Positions 17,441 to 25,930 of a stretch of 54,112 nucleotides of DNA are shown here, piece by piece (the stretch's first letter is position 1; each line of letters starts with the position of its first letter). The notes beneath the pieces were generated by a model that searched no databases, had not been told where the DNA came from, and saw nothing but the letters and a program-made list of their open reading frames with translations. Origin of the DNA: DTDX01 sp964608455 (lineage in GTDB: Archaea; Thermoproteota; Bathyarchaeia; 40CM-2-53-6; DTDX01); assembly GCA_964608455.1 (NCBI GenBank), contig CAZSNM010000007.1, positions 1-54,112 on the forward strand, written 5' to 3'. The position numbers were made by a program, and so were the translations under genes.

Positions 17441-18303
17441 TTCCTACCAGCCATCCTCCTCATTAAAATTGTATAAACATAAGTTAATATTACAGCTGAA
17501 ATAATGTAGATTACAGCGCTTACATATCCTTGCACCCATTTTCCATGCTCAACAACATCTTCATAAATAACTACTGAAAGATATTTTGGCCAGCTTCCGC
17601 CTAAAACGAATGGAACTGAAAAAGCTCCAAAAATTCCAACAAATATTAGGATGCTTCCAGCTAAAAAGGCGGGTAAAGTTAATGGGAAATAAATTTTTCT
17701 AACAATAGTCCATGTTCCCGCACCTAAATTTCTAGCTGCATAAGTTAAATCTGGATTAAGCGATTCTAAAGCGCCAAGCATTAAAGTTGACATAAAAGCT
17801 ACATTCATCCAAACATTAGCTATTATAATGCCTATACCATATGGATCCCAAATAAGCCTTAAAGGTTGATTTATTAAACCTAAACTTTTAAGAAAGCCAT
17901 TAACGTAGCCATGAGCTGCTAAAATTTCCATCCACATGAAAGCCCCAACTAAATAAGGTACGAAGAGGGGACTTTTAAATAAAGCTGAAACAGTTTTTTT
18001 TCCTGGGTAATCAACTTTAAAAAAGTATAAGGCTACAAGATAACCGAATATAGCAGCGATAAAAGTTGTTGCAACGCTGTTCCAAAAGCTGAACCAAAGC
18101 GATGGAATATAAACAGAGTTAGGTTGGAAAAACTCAAAATAATATTTTAAAGTGAATTCACTTGGAGTTTTTGAAGTAACAGGGAAAAGCCCAAAGGATC
18201 TTACAAAGGTTAAGAAAATTGGATATGCAAAAATAACTCCGTAAAAAATAAATAAGGGTGCAAAATATAATGCTAAACTAATTTTTTTCAGTTTCTCTAG
18301 CAA
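17437..18303 (-). CDS. ABC transporter permease (PotB-type)
   Basis: The second membrane subunit, 288 residues with about six helices. The coupling loop TYAARNLGAGTWTIVRKI lies around residue 190, with the first position of the usual E-A-A replaced by Tyr. The start is TTG with AGGAATG upstream, and the gene lies 51 bases after the binding-protein gene in the same operon. Confidence 0.9.
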   Translation of the reverse strand: MLEKLKKISLALYFAPLFIFYGVIFAYPIFLTFVRSFGLFPVTSKTPSEFTLKYYFEFFQPNSVYIPSLWFSFWNSVATTFIAAIFGYLVALYFFKVDYPGKKTVSALFKSPLFVPYLVGAFMWMEILAAHGYVNGFLKSLGLINQPLRLIWDPYGIGIIIANVWMNVAFMSTLMLGALESLNPDLTYAARNLGAGTWTIVRKIYFPLTLPAFLAGSILIFVGIFGAFSVPFVLGGSWPKYLSVVIYEDVVEHGKWVQGYVSAVIYIISAVILTYVYTILMRRMAGRK

Positions 18304-18354
18304 TTTTTTTCATTCCTCATAAAAGAAAAATAAAAAGGGGAAGTTTAAAAATTT

Positions 18355-19614
18355 TTACTTTCTAGCCACTTCATCAGTCCATTTTTTCATAGCATCATAC
18401 ATGTATAAAGCATGCCTAAACCATAATGGTCTTTGAAGCATAGCGTCCAATCCGCCTTCAGGCCACCAGGATTGAGCTTTAATATTTGCTGGAGCCTTCT
18501 TCCAAACTTCCGTATTAAGCGGATATACCGCCCAATCAGTAATAAGCTTCATTTGAGTAGTTTCTTCAAGCCAGAAATTCATATAAACCATTGCAGCTTC
18601 CTTATGAGGCGCGTACCATGGGATCATAAAGCCATCAAAGCCTCCAGCGCATATTGTCGGTTCAGGAATGTAAACTTTGATAAGTTTTGGATCAACTCTA
18701 CCGGCTTGAACTTGATCCCAAACAATATCCATCCATTGAGGTTCAAGCCATACTTCTCCAGCAGCTAAAAGCTCGAAAGCAGCCATGTTTCCAGCTGGAT
18801 ATTCACCTGGATGATACATGTATTTTTCAAGTTCATTTAAGTAATTCCATAGTTCTGTCCAATTTTCTTTGGCTGGATCTGTTTTTCCTAAATCTTTCCA
18901 AGCATATGTATCATAGCCATACATCCAGTAGATTAAAGTCATTAGGAATGTGTGACCGCTTCCACCTTTGTTTGGATCACAATAAGTGAATCTTCCTGGG
19001 TTGGCTTTGCACCAATCTAAAAGCTCGTCTAAAGATTTAGGCGGGTTTGTTACTTTATCTGTTCTATATACGAAGCCTACTTGCCACCATACACCTGGAA
19101 CCATAGCGCCATAGGTTGGGAAGAAGTCTGTTTGATACCATAATTCATATGGAACAGTTTTTGCATTCGGCAAAATCGACATAACATCAAATTGCCATAC
19201 TGTTCCAGCTTCCCAAGCATCCGCGAATGGTTTAGACCATAAGAAGACTAAGTCTACATCTCCAACTGTTTTTCCAGCTGCTTTATCAGCTTTTAATTTT
19301 TCAACTGTGCTAAACCAATCGCCATGATGATACTCAACCTTTATTCCATATTTAGCTTCGAATTCAGCTGATCTATCAAGGAAAAACTTTTTCATGAATT
19401 CATCGCCATAACCATAGAAAATAACGGTCCCCTGCTCTTTAGCTTTAGCAACTATATCATCCCATGTTGGCGAGGTAATTATTGGTTTAGCTTTAAGCTC
19501 AGCAAGCTCTTTTTCTAACGTTGCTACTTTAGCAGATTGAGAAAAGGCATAAATGTTTGTTATAAGCAATATAACGATTATGGCTACTAAAACTATTTCT
19601 CGTTTACTGGCCAT
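18355..19614 (-). CDS. ABC transporter substrate-binding protein (PotD/YnjB-like), membrane-anchored
   Basis: A 419-residue extracellular solute receptor. The N-terminus has one hydrophobic segment (about residues 6-24) without a lipobox Cys, so it is probably a signal anchor. A short charged helix follows, then a two-lobed binding domain with EQGTVIFYGYGDEF, VDLVFLWSKPFADAW and PGRFTYCDPNKGGSGHTF. These resemble the YnjB/PotD group of binding proteins. The domain is rich in Trp and Tyr. By eye it is less AT-rich than its neighbours, perhaps from amino-acid composition and high expression. Operon and flanking genes suggest a glycerophosphate or glycerophosphodiester ligand; polyamine, thiamine or iron remain possible. 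Confidence 0.87.
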   Translation of the reverse strand: MASKREIVLVAIIVILLITNIYAFSQSAKVATLEKELAELKAKPIITSPTWDDIVAKAKEQGTVIFYGYGDEFMKKFFLDRSAEFEAKYGIKVEYHHGDWFSTVEKLKADKAAGKTVGDVDLVFLWSKPFADAWEAGTVWQFDVMSILPNAKTVPYELWYQTDFFPTYGAMVPGVWWQVGFVYRTDKVTNPPKSLDELLDWCKANPGRFTYCDPNKGGSGHTFLMTLIYWMYGYDTYAWKDLGKTDPAKENWTELWNYLNELEKYMYHPGEYPAGNMAAFELLAAGEVWLEPQWMDIVWDQVQAGRVDPKLIKVYIPEPTICAGGFDGFMIPWYAPHKEAAMVYMNFWLEETTQMKLITDWAVYPLNTEVWKKAPANIKAQSWWPEGGLDAMLQRPLWFRHALYMYDAMKKWTDEVARK

Positions 19615-19681
19615 TTTCCCTCACCTAAAATAATTTGTGTGCTTATAGACTATATAAAACTTACGGTGTATTCATTAAAGG

Positions 19682-19724
19682 TATTACCTTATTTAAAAAA
19701 AAATATTACCTTATTTAAAAAAAA
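19682..19724. repeat. Tandem duplication carrying a TATA-like promoter element
   Basis: TATTACCTTATTTAAAAAAA occurs twice directly in tandem (copies start at 19682 and 19704, period 22). Each copy contains CTTATTTAAAAA, a plausible BRE/TATA-box sequence, just upstream of the glycerophosphodiesterase gene and opposite the ABC operon. A duplicated core promoter would be the simplest reading. The second copy runs into an ATG at 19724, which makes that ATG an unlikely start for a normal transcript. Confidence 0.55.
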
Positions 19725-19774
19725 TGCGCAAACCAACTTTCTCAAAAAATATTTTTAAAAATAGGGAAAATATA

Positions 19775-20590
19775 ATGAGTTTTAGCGCAAATAAATTTAT
19801 TAAAAGTATTGAGATGAAACATATGAAGGATTTTATTGAAAAATTAAATTTAAAAGAGAAAGTTGTTATTGCGCATAGGGGTGCCAGCGGTTATATGCCT
19901 GAAAATACTCTAGCAAGCTTTCTTAAGGCTATAGAGTTGAAAGCTGATGCTATTGAATGCGATGTTCATTTAAGCAAGGATGGTGTCCCAATAGTTATTC
20001 ATGATGAGGAATTAAATAGAACAACTAATGGAGAAGGTTATGTAAAGGATTATTCTCTTATGGAATTAAAAAGGTTAAGTGCAGGTTACGAAGATCGTTT
20101 TGGAGACCAATTTAAAGATCAAAAAATACCTACTTTAAGGGAGGTTCTTGAGGTTTGCAAAAATAAGGTTGGAGTTGTAATTGAAATAAAAAATGGTCCA
20201 TTTTTCTATGATGAAATAGAAGAAAAAATTATAGAGTTAATTAAAGATTTAAACATGGAAGATTGGGTTGTAATTTCGGCTTTTGATCATCAAACAGTTA
20301 AAAAAATTAAGAAATTAAATAAGGATTTAGTTACGGCTGTGATTTTTTCAGGATGTCCAGTTAAACCAACTTTAGATTGTTTACTTGCTTATGCGGATGG
20401 ATTACATTTAGAATGGTGCTATTTAAAACCAAATGTGGTTAAGGAAGCTGAAGAAGACAATTTGTTTATTAATGTTTGGACAGTAAATAATGAGGAAAAT
20501 ATTAAGAAAATGTTTTTTATGAATGTTAATGGGGTGATTACGGATTATCCAGATTTAGGAGTTAAAGTTAAGCAGGGGATGAAAATTTGA
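19775..20590 (+). CDS. Glycerophosphodiester phosphodiesterase
   Basis: Hydrolyses glycerophosphodiesters to glycerol phosphate and an alcohol. The TIM-barrel motifs are complete: IAHRGASGYMPENT, AIECDVHLSKDG (metal-binding Glu and Asp), VIHDEELNRTT (catalytic His), and ITDYPD at the end. The frame is open from ATG 19724, but that start lies inside the promoter-like repeat. ATG 19775, with AGGGA about 8 bases upstream, or ATG 19823 just before the conserved domain is more likely; I chose 19775. No signal peptide is evident, so it acts inside, after uptake. Its TGA overlaps the PcrB-like start (TTGA). Confidence 0.88.
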   Translation: MSFSANKFIKSIEMKHMKDFIEKLNLKEKVVIAHRGASGYMPENTLASFLKAIELKADAIECDVHLSKDGVPIVIHDEELNRTTNGEGYVKDYSLMELKRLSAGYEDRFGDQFKDQKIPTLREVLEVCKNKVGVVIEIKNGPFFYDEIEEKIIELIKDLNMEDWVVISAFDHQTVKKIKKLNKDLVTAVIFSGCPVKPTLDCLLAYADGLHLEWCYLKPNVVKEAEEDNLFINVWTVNNEENIKKMFFMNVNGVITDYPDLGVKVKQGMKI

Positions 20591-21270
20591 ATTTGGATTT
20601 TTCAAGTTGGAAGCATATAACTAAGCTTGATCCAGATAAAAAAAATACTAAGGAGATTATTCAAACAGTTTTAGAAAGTAAAACAGATGCTATAATGGTT
20701 AGTGGAACCCAAAGAATAACTAAAAGAAAAGTTGTTAAATTAATTAATTTACTTAAGGATTATGATAAACCAATAGTTTTAGAGCCTGTAAAAGCTGAAG
20801 CTGTAACATTTAGTAATATAGATTATATTTTTGTTCCATCGGTAATAAATTCTAAAGATAGATGGTGGATTATTGAGGCGCATGTAAATTGGATTTTAAA
20901 AATTAAAAAAAGAAGGGGCACTCCATGGGAAAAAATCATTCCTGAAGCTTATATTGTTTTAAATCCTAAATCTGCTGTAGCTAAGGTAACAAAAGCTGAA
21001 ACAAATTTATCTTTAAATCAAATTGTTTCATATGCGATTTTTGCTGATAGATTTGTAAAATTCCCAATTGTATATATAGAGTATAGTGGAACTTATGGAG
21101 ATCCAAAAGTGGTTAAAGCTGTTAAAGAAGAATTAAAAAATGCAAAATTATTTTATGGTGGAGGAATAAATAATAGGGAGAAAGCTGAAGAAATGGCTAA
21201 ATACGCTACAATAGTTGTTGGAAACATAATTTATGAAGATTTAAATAAATTTAAGGAAACAATTGTTTAA
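20587..21270 (+). CDS. PcrB-like geranylgeranylglyceryl/heptaprenylglyceryl phosphate synthase family protein
   Basis: This TIM-barrel prenyltransferase family joins a polyprenyl diphosphate to sn-glycerol 1-phosphate, the first ether bond of archaeal lipids. Seen in 227 residues: KHITKLDPDK at the N-terminus, VSGTQRITKRK, LEP, FVPSVINSKDRWWI, AYIVLNPKSAVAKVT, YIEYSGTYGDP and FYGGGI followed by VVGNIIYE, matching the PcrB/group I layout. The start is TTG, overlapping the phosphodiesterase stop by 4 bases, with AGGGGATG upstream. Chain-length preference cannot be read by eye, and a second GGGPS may exist elsewhere. The pairing with a glycerophosphodiesterase is unusual. Confidence 0.87.
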   Translation: MNLDFSSWKHITKLDPDKKNTKEIIQTVLESKTDAIMVSGTQRITKRKVVKLINLLKDYDKPIVLEPVKAEAVTFSNIDYIFVPSVINSKDRWWIIEAHVNWILKIKKRRGTPWEKIIPEAYIVLNPKSAVAKVTKAETNLSLNQIVSYAIFADRFVKFPIVYIEYSGTYGDPKVVKAVKEELKNAKLFYGGGINNREKAEEMAKYATIVVGNIIYEDLNKFKETIV

Positions 21271-21299
21271 ATTAATAGTTAAAAAAGAGAAAATTGGGT

Positions 21300-22424
21300 T
21301 TAACTAACTTTTATAAATCTATCCTTTAGTTTTTCTAAAATTTTAGGAAGCGTTGTATATTCCATTTCTTCTGGTCCTAACCTAGCAGGCATAAATTCGC
21401 CATGGCGCCTTATATAATCTGTTATTTCATTAGCTATGGCTCTAGCTCTATCAAAAGCTACATCAGCAAATAAATCTGCAGGTTCATTTCCTTTAACTCC
21501 TATTAATTGACCGTCTGAAACATTAAATCCTAAAGCTACAACTCTTGGAGGGCCATCAAAAAGTGTACATTTAGCATCTTTTAAGCCTACAGGCATTAAT
21601 GGACCTATATGAGAACCTCTCATAAATCCTGCTACTAGATGTGGAAAACCAAATGGAACCAAAACTTCTCCTACAGCAGGTAAACCATGTTGACATCTAA
21701 CAATCATGCATGGATCATCTTTTCCAACGTATTTTCCAGCTATTAAACTTAATCTAGTTGTGCTTGAAACAGCAGCTAAAAGCTTATCTTTCGTTCTAAA
21801 TACTCTTTCAATTACGTAGCGGCCTGTTGTACCAATTAAACCAAGCAAATCATACATTTCAGCTGGGCATTGTAAATCTACAATTTTATGCTCAATTACA
21901 TCCATTACTCTAAAAGTGAATCCTTCATGCATTGAGGGATCTATAACTAAACCTGCTGTTGAAGTTGGATCGGCAAAAATCTTAAATAATGGATAGTTAA
22001 AGGCGCCAGGTTCTGTTTTATCAGCTGCAAAAACAATTATTGGTTCGCTTTGTCTTTCAATAATTTCCATTTCAGCTACTCCTGGACCCATTCCTTTCAC
22101 GTTTCCGCTAAAAGCTTCAGTTAATAAATCTTGGCCAGCAGCATACAACTTGAACTTCTTTGATACTTTTTCTGTAACTTCTTTAAAGGTATTCCATGCT
22201 AATTCATGAATTTTGGGGTTTCCTTCACCATGGTTATGAGTCATTAAAAGCTCAAGATCGTCGCCACAATTGAAAACATAGTAATCAATTAAAAGGTTTT
22301 TCTTTTTAGCTTCTTCAAGAATTTCTTTAGCTAAATCTTTTTGCTCCTCTTTAACAATATGATGTCCTGCAACTGAACCTATATCAGCTTTAATCAAACT
22401 TATTGTTACCTTTTTTTCAGGCAT
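21300..22424 (-). CDS. Fructose-1,6-bisphosphate aldolase/phosphatase (bifunctional, archaeal)
   Basis: Condenses triose phosphates and dephosphorylates the product to fructose 6-phosphate, making gluconeogenesis one-directional. In 374 residues: SLIKADIGSVAGHH at the N-terminus, the metal-binding NCGDDLELLMTHNHG, AAGQDLL, FADPTSTAGLVIDPSMHEGF, the Tyr loop YDLLGLIGTTGRYVIE, and the Schiff-base Lys region AGKYVGKDDP. I chose ATG 22424 because AAGGTGA lies 5 bases before it; GTG at 22433 would be part of that Shine-Dalgarno. It is divergent from the TIM gene, and both enzymes serve the same pathway. Confidence 0.95.
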   Translation of the reverse strand: MPEKKVTISLIKADIGSVAGHHIVKEEQKDLAKEILEEAKKKNLLIDYYVFNCGDDLELLMTHNHGEGNPKIHELAWNTFKEVTEKVSKKFKLYAAGQDLLTEAFSGNVKGMGPGVAEMEIIERQSEPIIVFAADKTEPGAFNYPLFKIFADPTSTAGLVIDPSMHEGFTFRVMDVIEHKIVDLQCPAEMYDLLGLIGTTGRYVIERVFRTKDKLLAAVSSTTRLSLIAGKYVGKDDPCMIVRCQHGLPAVGEVLVPFGFPHLVAGFMRGSHIGPLMPVGLKDAKCTLFDGPPRVVALGFNVSDGQLIGVKGNEPADLFADVAFDRARAIANEITDYIRRHGEFMPARLGPEEMEYTTLPKILEKLKDRFIKVS

Positions 22425-22546
22425 TTCATTCACCTTGCTATAATTTATGGTTAAAGGTTCTTTTTAACTTTATTCATTCATTTAAATTTTAGAAAAATTT
22501 TTTAATAGCATAATAAAAATTAAGTTGTTTTAAAGAGGTGCAAAAT

Positions 22547-23242
22547 TTGGCCTTTAAAAATGTTTTTACACCCTTTATTTTAGTTAATTTTAAAGCTTAT
22601 AGTGAATCGATGGGGAAAAAAGCTTTTGAGTTAGCGAAAATAGCTGAAAAAATTTCTAAAGAAACAGGAGTTTGCATAGGGGTTGCACCACAATTAATTG
22701 ATTTACGTAAAATAGCTATGGAAGTTGATATTCCAGTTTTTGCTCAACATGTTGATCCATTTAAGCCTGGAGCTTACACAGGTTATGTTACAGTGGAGGC
22801 TATAAAAGATGCAGGAGCTATTGGAAGCTTAATAAATCATTCTGAAAGAAAAATAAAATTGTCTGAAATAGATGAAATTGTAAATAGACTTAAAGATTTA
22901 AATATGATTTCGGTTGTTTGCGCTGATACTGAAAAGGCTAGCGCTGCAGCTGCTGCATTAAATCCTGTTATGGTTGCTATTGAACCTCCTGAGCTTATAG
23001 GTTCTGGAATAGCAGTTTCTAAGGCTAAACCTGAAATCGTTAAGGATACTGTAGCAATTATAGAAAGGATTAATTCTAAAGTTATTGTTTTATGTGGAGC
23101 TGGAATAACTAAAGGTGAAGATGTTTCAGCTGCATTAAAGCTTGGTGTTAAAGGAGTTTTAGTTGCCAGTGGAGTTGTTAAAGCTAAAAATCAAGAGGAG
23201 GCTTTGCTTGATTTAGCCGAGGCAGCTAGAAAAACAAAGTAA
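22547..23242 (+). CDS. tpiA: Triosephosphate isomerase, archaeal short type
   Basis: Interconverts dihydroxyacetone phosphate and glyceraldehyde 3-phosphate. In 231 residues: FILVNFKAY (Lys of the active site), AQHVDP, SLINHSERK (catalytic His), ALNPVMVAIEPPELIGSG (catalytic Glu and loop 6), and LCGAGITKGEDV. The short length without extra helices is archaeal. I take TTG at 22547 as the start because AGAGGTG (22534-22540) sits 6 bases ahead; the in-frame GTG at 22538 lies within that motif. Confidence 0.94.
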   Translation: MAFKNVFTPFILVNFKAYSESMGKKAFELAKIAEKISKETGVCIGVAPQLIDLRKIAMEVDIPVFAQHVDPFKPGAYTGYVTVEAIKDAGAIGSLINHSERKIKLSEIDEIVNRLKDLNMISVVCADTEKASAAAAALNPVMVAIEPPELIGSGIAVSKAKPEIVKDTVAIIERINSKVIVLCGAGITKGEDVSAALKLGVKGVLVASGVVKAKNQEEALLDLAEAARKTK

Positions 23243-23262
23243 AACAAAAGAGGAATTTTTAA

Positions 23263-24141
23263 TTGAGAATTAAACCTGAATGTATTCAATGCTTAATTCA
23301 AAGAGGTTTAATAGAAATTCAAAAGGCAACAAGCGATTATGAAAAAAGGCTTAAAACAGCTATTAAATTGGCTAAAGCTTTAAGCAAGCATTTAAATGAA
23401 AAATCTAATCCAAGCGAGTTAGGTGCTTTAAGAGAGAAAATTATTAAACATGAAACTGGAAATAACGACATTTATAAATTAGAGAAGAAACTTTCAAATA
23501 GCATAGCTTTAAAAATTTTACCAAATCTTAAAGAAAGCATAGTTAAGCTTAATGATGAATTTTTAAAGTTTAAAAAAGCTTGTTTTTACTCAGCTTTAGC
23601 TAACAGCATAGAATTTGATATCCCAGAGCATTCATTTTTAATAAATGATTTAATTAATTTTCTTGAGAATGGAAAGGTAGCAATTGATGAAAGCGAAAAA
23701 ATTTATGAATTAATTAAATCTGCAAGAAAAATTTCTTTATTTGTTGATAATGCTGGAGAAGTTATTATAGATAAGCTTTTAGCTGAGCAAATTAAAGGTT
23801 TAGGCATTAAATTGATTGTTGCTGTTAAGGCTTATCCAATTATGAATGATGCCACTATAGAAGATTTAAAAGAAGCAAATTTAACCAAGATTTCAGATAA
23901 AATTTTAACTATAAAATTGAATTGTGTAGGCTTTCCTTTAAGCAAATTGCCTTTAAAAATTAAGAGGAAATTGTTAAGCTCAGATTTAATAATTGCTAAA
24001 GGCATGGCTCATTATGAAGCTTTAACTGAAGAAAAATTAAGGGTTCCGGTGGCTTATCTTTTAACAGCTAAGTGCTCACCAGTAGCTGAAAGTTTAAATG
24101 TTAAAAGGGGCGAGGCCGTAATTAAATTATTTAAGCCTTAA
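23263..24141 (+). CDS. DUF89-family (ARMT1-like) metal-dependent phosphatase
   Basis: A 292-residue member of the DUF89 family, whose studied members are Mn/Co/Ni-dependent damage-control phosphatases acting on aberrant sugar phosphates and similar metabolites. Seen: N-terminal PECIQCLIQRG with a CxxC pair, a helical bundle, then the catalytic FVDNAGEVIIDKLLAEQ and the later IIAKGMAHYEAL. TTG start with AGAGGAA upstream, 20 bases after TIM, so probably co-transcribed; a repair role for glycolytic phosphates would fit that context. Its last 15 bases overlap the convergent HAD phosphatase gene. Confidence 0.85.
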   Translation: MRIKPECIQCLIQRGLIEIQKATSDYEKRLKTAIKLAKALSKHLNEKSNPSELGALREKIIKHETGNNDIYKLEKKLSNSIALKILPNLKESIVKLNDEFLKFKKACFYSALANSIEFDIPEHSFLINDLINFLENGKVAIDESEKIYELIKSARKISLFVDNAGEVIIDKLLAEQIKGLGIKLIVAVKAYPIMNDATIEDLKEANLTKISDKILTIKLNCVGFPLSKLPLKIKRKLLSSDLIIAKGMAHYEALTEEKLRVPVAYLLTAKCSPVAESLNVKRGEAVIKLFKP

Positions 24142-24813
24142 ATCTTTAAATAGTAAAAATATGGCTTCTTTAAAACCTTCAGCAAATTCCTTTTTGCATA
24201 TGTAATCAGCTTCATCTTTTAATGCTTTAGGTGCATTACCAACAGCTATTCCAAAACCAGCTTCCCTTAACATATCTATATCATTTAAGTTATCTCCTAT
24301 GGCTATTGTATCCTTTATGTTTATTCCTGCTGTTTCAGCAAGTTTAATTAAGGCTTTACCTTTATTAACGGAGCTATCCACTATATGATAAACCACTCCA
24401 CTATCTAACATTCGAGCTTTAACTCCATTTTCCCTTAAAAATTCATTAGCTTCATTTAAATCAAATGTTCTTTTAACAAGCACATCTGTTTCTCTATATG
24501 GCGAATTAACAATAACAATTTTATCTCCAAATTTTTTCATTAAAACTTTTAAGCCTTCTTCAGCTCTTTCCTTAAAGCCTAAAAAAATTTTTTTAAAGCC
24601 ATCCCATATTACTCCACCGTTTTCAGCAGCTGCTAAACCGCATGTTCCCAAGTATTTTGCTATAGCGCTTGTAACACAAAAGTTTCTTCCAGTTATTAAA
24701 AAAGTTAAAACACCTTTTTCTTCAAGTTTTCTTATAATCTCGATAGCTTCTAAATCAAGCATTCCCTTTTTATTTGTAATTGTTCCATCAATATCTAAGG
24801 CTAAAGCTTTAAT
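24127..24813 (-). CDS. HAD-family phosphatase (phosphoglycolate/sucrose-phosphatase-like), probable ATT start
   Basis: A 228-residue Mg-dependent phosphatase. The nucleophile motif ALDIDGT lies upstream of the first ATG (24762), so the gene must begin earlier. In that frame a TGA precedes Thr-Ile-Lys-Ala and no ATG, GTG or TTG is available; ATT at 24813 lies about 7 bases after AAGGGGTGA and is the best start. An indel in the AAAAA run that would connect to a GTG is the alternative. Later motifs are present: LITGRN, a C2-type cap, KGKALIKLAE, and IAIGDNLNDIDML. It resembles archaeal phosphoglycolate phosphatases. It is 13 bases downstream of the peptidase gene. Confidence 0.82.
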   Translation of the reverse strand: MKALALDIDGTITNKKGMLDLEAIEIIRKLEEKGVLTFLITGRNFCVTSAIAKYLGTCGLAAAENGGVIWDGFKKIFLGFKERAEEGLKVLMKKFGDKIVIVNSPYRETDVLVKRTFDLNEANEFLRENGVKARMLDSGVVYHIVDSSVNKGKALIKLAETAGINIKDTIAIGDNLNDIDMLREAGFGIAVGNAPKALKDEADYICKKEFAEGFKEAIFLLFKDLRLK

Positions 24814-24818
24814 GGTTT

Positions 24819-24829
24819 TTCACCCCTTA
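24819..24829 (-). promoter_or_regulatory. Shine-Dalgarno that decides the HAD phosphatase start
   Basis: Read on the minus strand, TTAAGGGGTGA matches the GGAGGTGA archaeal Shine-Dalgarno core and ends about 5-7 bases before ATT at 24813. It overlaps the TAA stop of the upstream peptidase. Its position supports initiation at a rare ATT codon rather than at the ATG 51 bases further in. Confidence 0.5.
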
Positions 24830-25909
24830 AATTATTAATTCTCCATTTTTCATAATCAGTTCTTCATCAATAAATACTGAAGGTTTTTTAATAACACAAT
24901 CATAATGAATTAAAGCTTGAGCATCCTCATCATAATTTGATCCTATAGCTATGTGAATTGTTCCTAAAACTTTTTCATCTTCAAGAACATTGCCAACTAT
25001 TTTAGCTTTATCATTTAAGCCTAATCCAAATTCACCTATATGCTTAGCATTTTTAGAGTATTCTAAAGCTTTTTCTTTAGTTAAAACACCTTTTTCAAAA
25101 AGCTTAAATGGTTGAGTGGAGGCTTTTTTAATTAATCGCTTTAAAATTTCAGCTTCTGAATTACCAGAAACCTTTTTCACATAACCATTTTCAACCTCAA
25201 TTTTCACTGGAGATTTTAAAAGAAATGTTTTCTCCATAGAAATGCTTCCATCAATAATAAGCACTCCCTTAGATGAGCCTACAACTGGAGAAATAAATAT
25301 TTCTCCAGCGGGCAAATTGCCTCCTTTACCTGGTTCGCTAAAGTCTCCATCATCAACCCTAACTTTTCTGCCTTCAATACTAAAGGAGAAGTCTGTTCCT
25401 TTTAAAGTTTGAACTTTGATTATTGAGGCCCCATTTATAAAATCCTTTATTGCATTGCATTTATGTTTCAATTTATCATAATTAATTGGTACAGCTTCAA
25501 TAAAGATTCTTTTTGTTATTCCAGGGCTCCAAACAGCTCTAATCTTTTTTTCAGCAAGCAAAAAATTGAATATGTTATCATATTTTTTCCCATCGCTAGC
25601 TAATAAGGGCTCTTTTAAACAAATTGGATCTTTACCTAGTCTTTCATGGCTTATAGAGCATACTACTTGGGGAGTTGAAGCTATAGCTTCTCTTACTTCA
25701 AAATTCATATAATCAAAGCTTGATTTTACAGGTTGAATCATTAATGTTGGATGGGCTCCTGCATTTTCAAAAGCTTCATATAATGCTTGAGAAATCTCTA
25801 AACAATCTTTTTTTGGATTTGTAATTATAAGGGCTCTTTCATCTTTTTTAACCTTTAAAACTTTTTTAGAAACTATTTTTGCTGCTTCAAAAAGTTTTTT
25901 TGAACTCAT
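24827..25909 (-). CDS. M29-like (thermophilic) aminopeptidase family protein
   Basis: A 360-residue metalloaminopeptidase relative. Seen: an N-terminal domain with ERALIITNPKK and ISHERLG, a central TLKGTDFSFSIEGRKV segment, metal-site elements GGNLPAGEIFISP and HIGEFGLGLND, then TIHIAIGSN and IHYDCVI. These match the order in leucyl aminopeptidase/M29-like proteins. Whether all metal ligands are kept cannot be settled by eye. GGAGG lies just before the ATG. It is in one run with FdhD upstream (21 bases) and the HAD phosphatase downstream. Confidence 0.8.
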   Translation of the reverse strand: MSSKKLFEAAKIVSKKVLKVKKDERALIITNPKKDCLEISQALYEAFENAGAHPTLMIQPVKSSFDYMNFEVREAIASTPQVVCSISHERLGKDPICLKEPLLASDGKKYDNIFNFLLAEKKIRAVWSPGITKRIFIEAVPINYDKLKHKCNAIKDFINGASIIKVQTLKGTDFSFSIEGRKVRVDDGDFSEPGKGGNLPAGEIFISPVVGSSKGVLIIDGSISMEKTFLLKSPVKIEVENGYVKKVSGNSEAEILKRLIKKASTQPFKLFEKGVLTKEKALEYSKNAKHIGEFGLGLNDKAKIVGNVLEDEKVLGTIHIAIGSNYDEDAQALIHYDCVIKKPSVFIDEELIMKNGELII

Positions 25910-25930
25910 TGAGTGTCCTCCCTTTTTTTC

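Noticed and set aside
19724..19774. Extra N-terminal 17 residues of the glycerophosphodiesterase
   Set aside because: This ATG lies in the A-run of the promoter-like tandem repeat without a Shine-Dalgarno, and the residues are not family-like; later ATGs are better placed.
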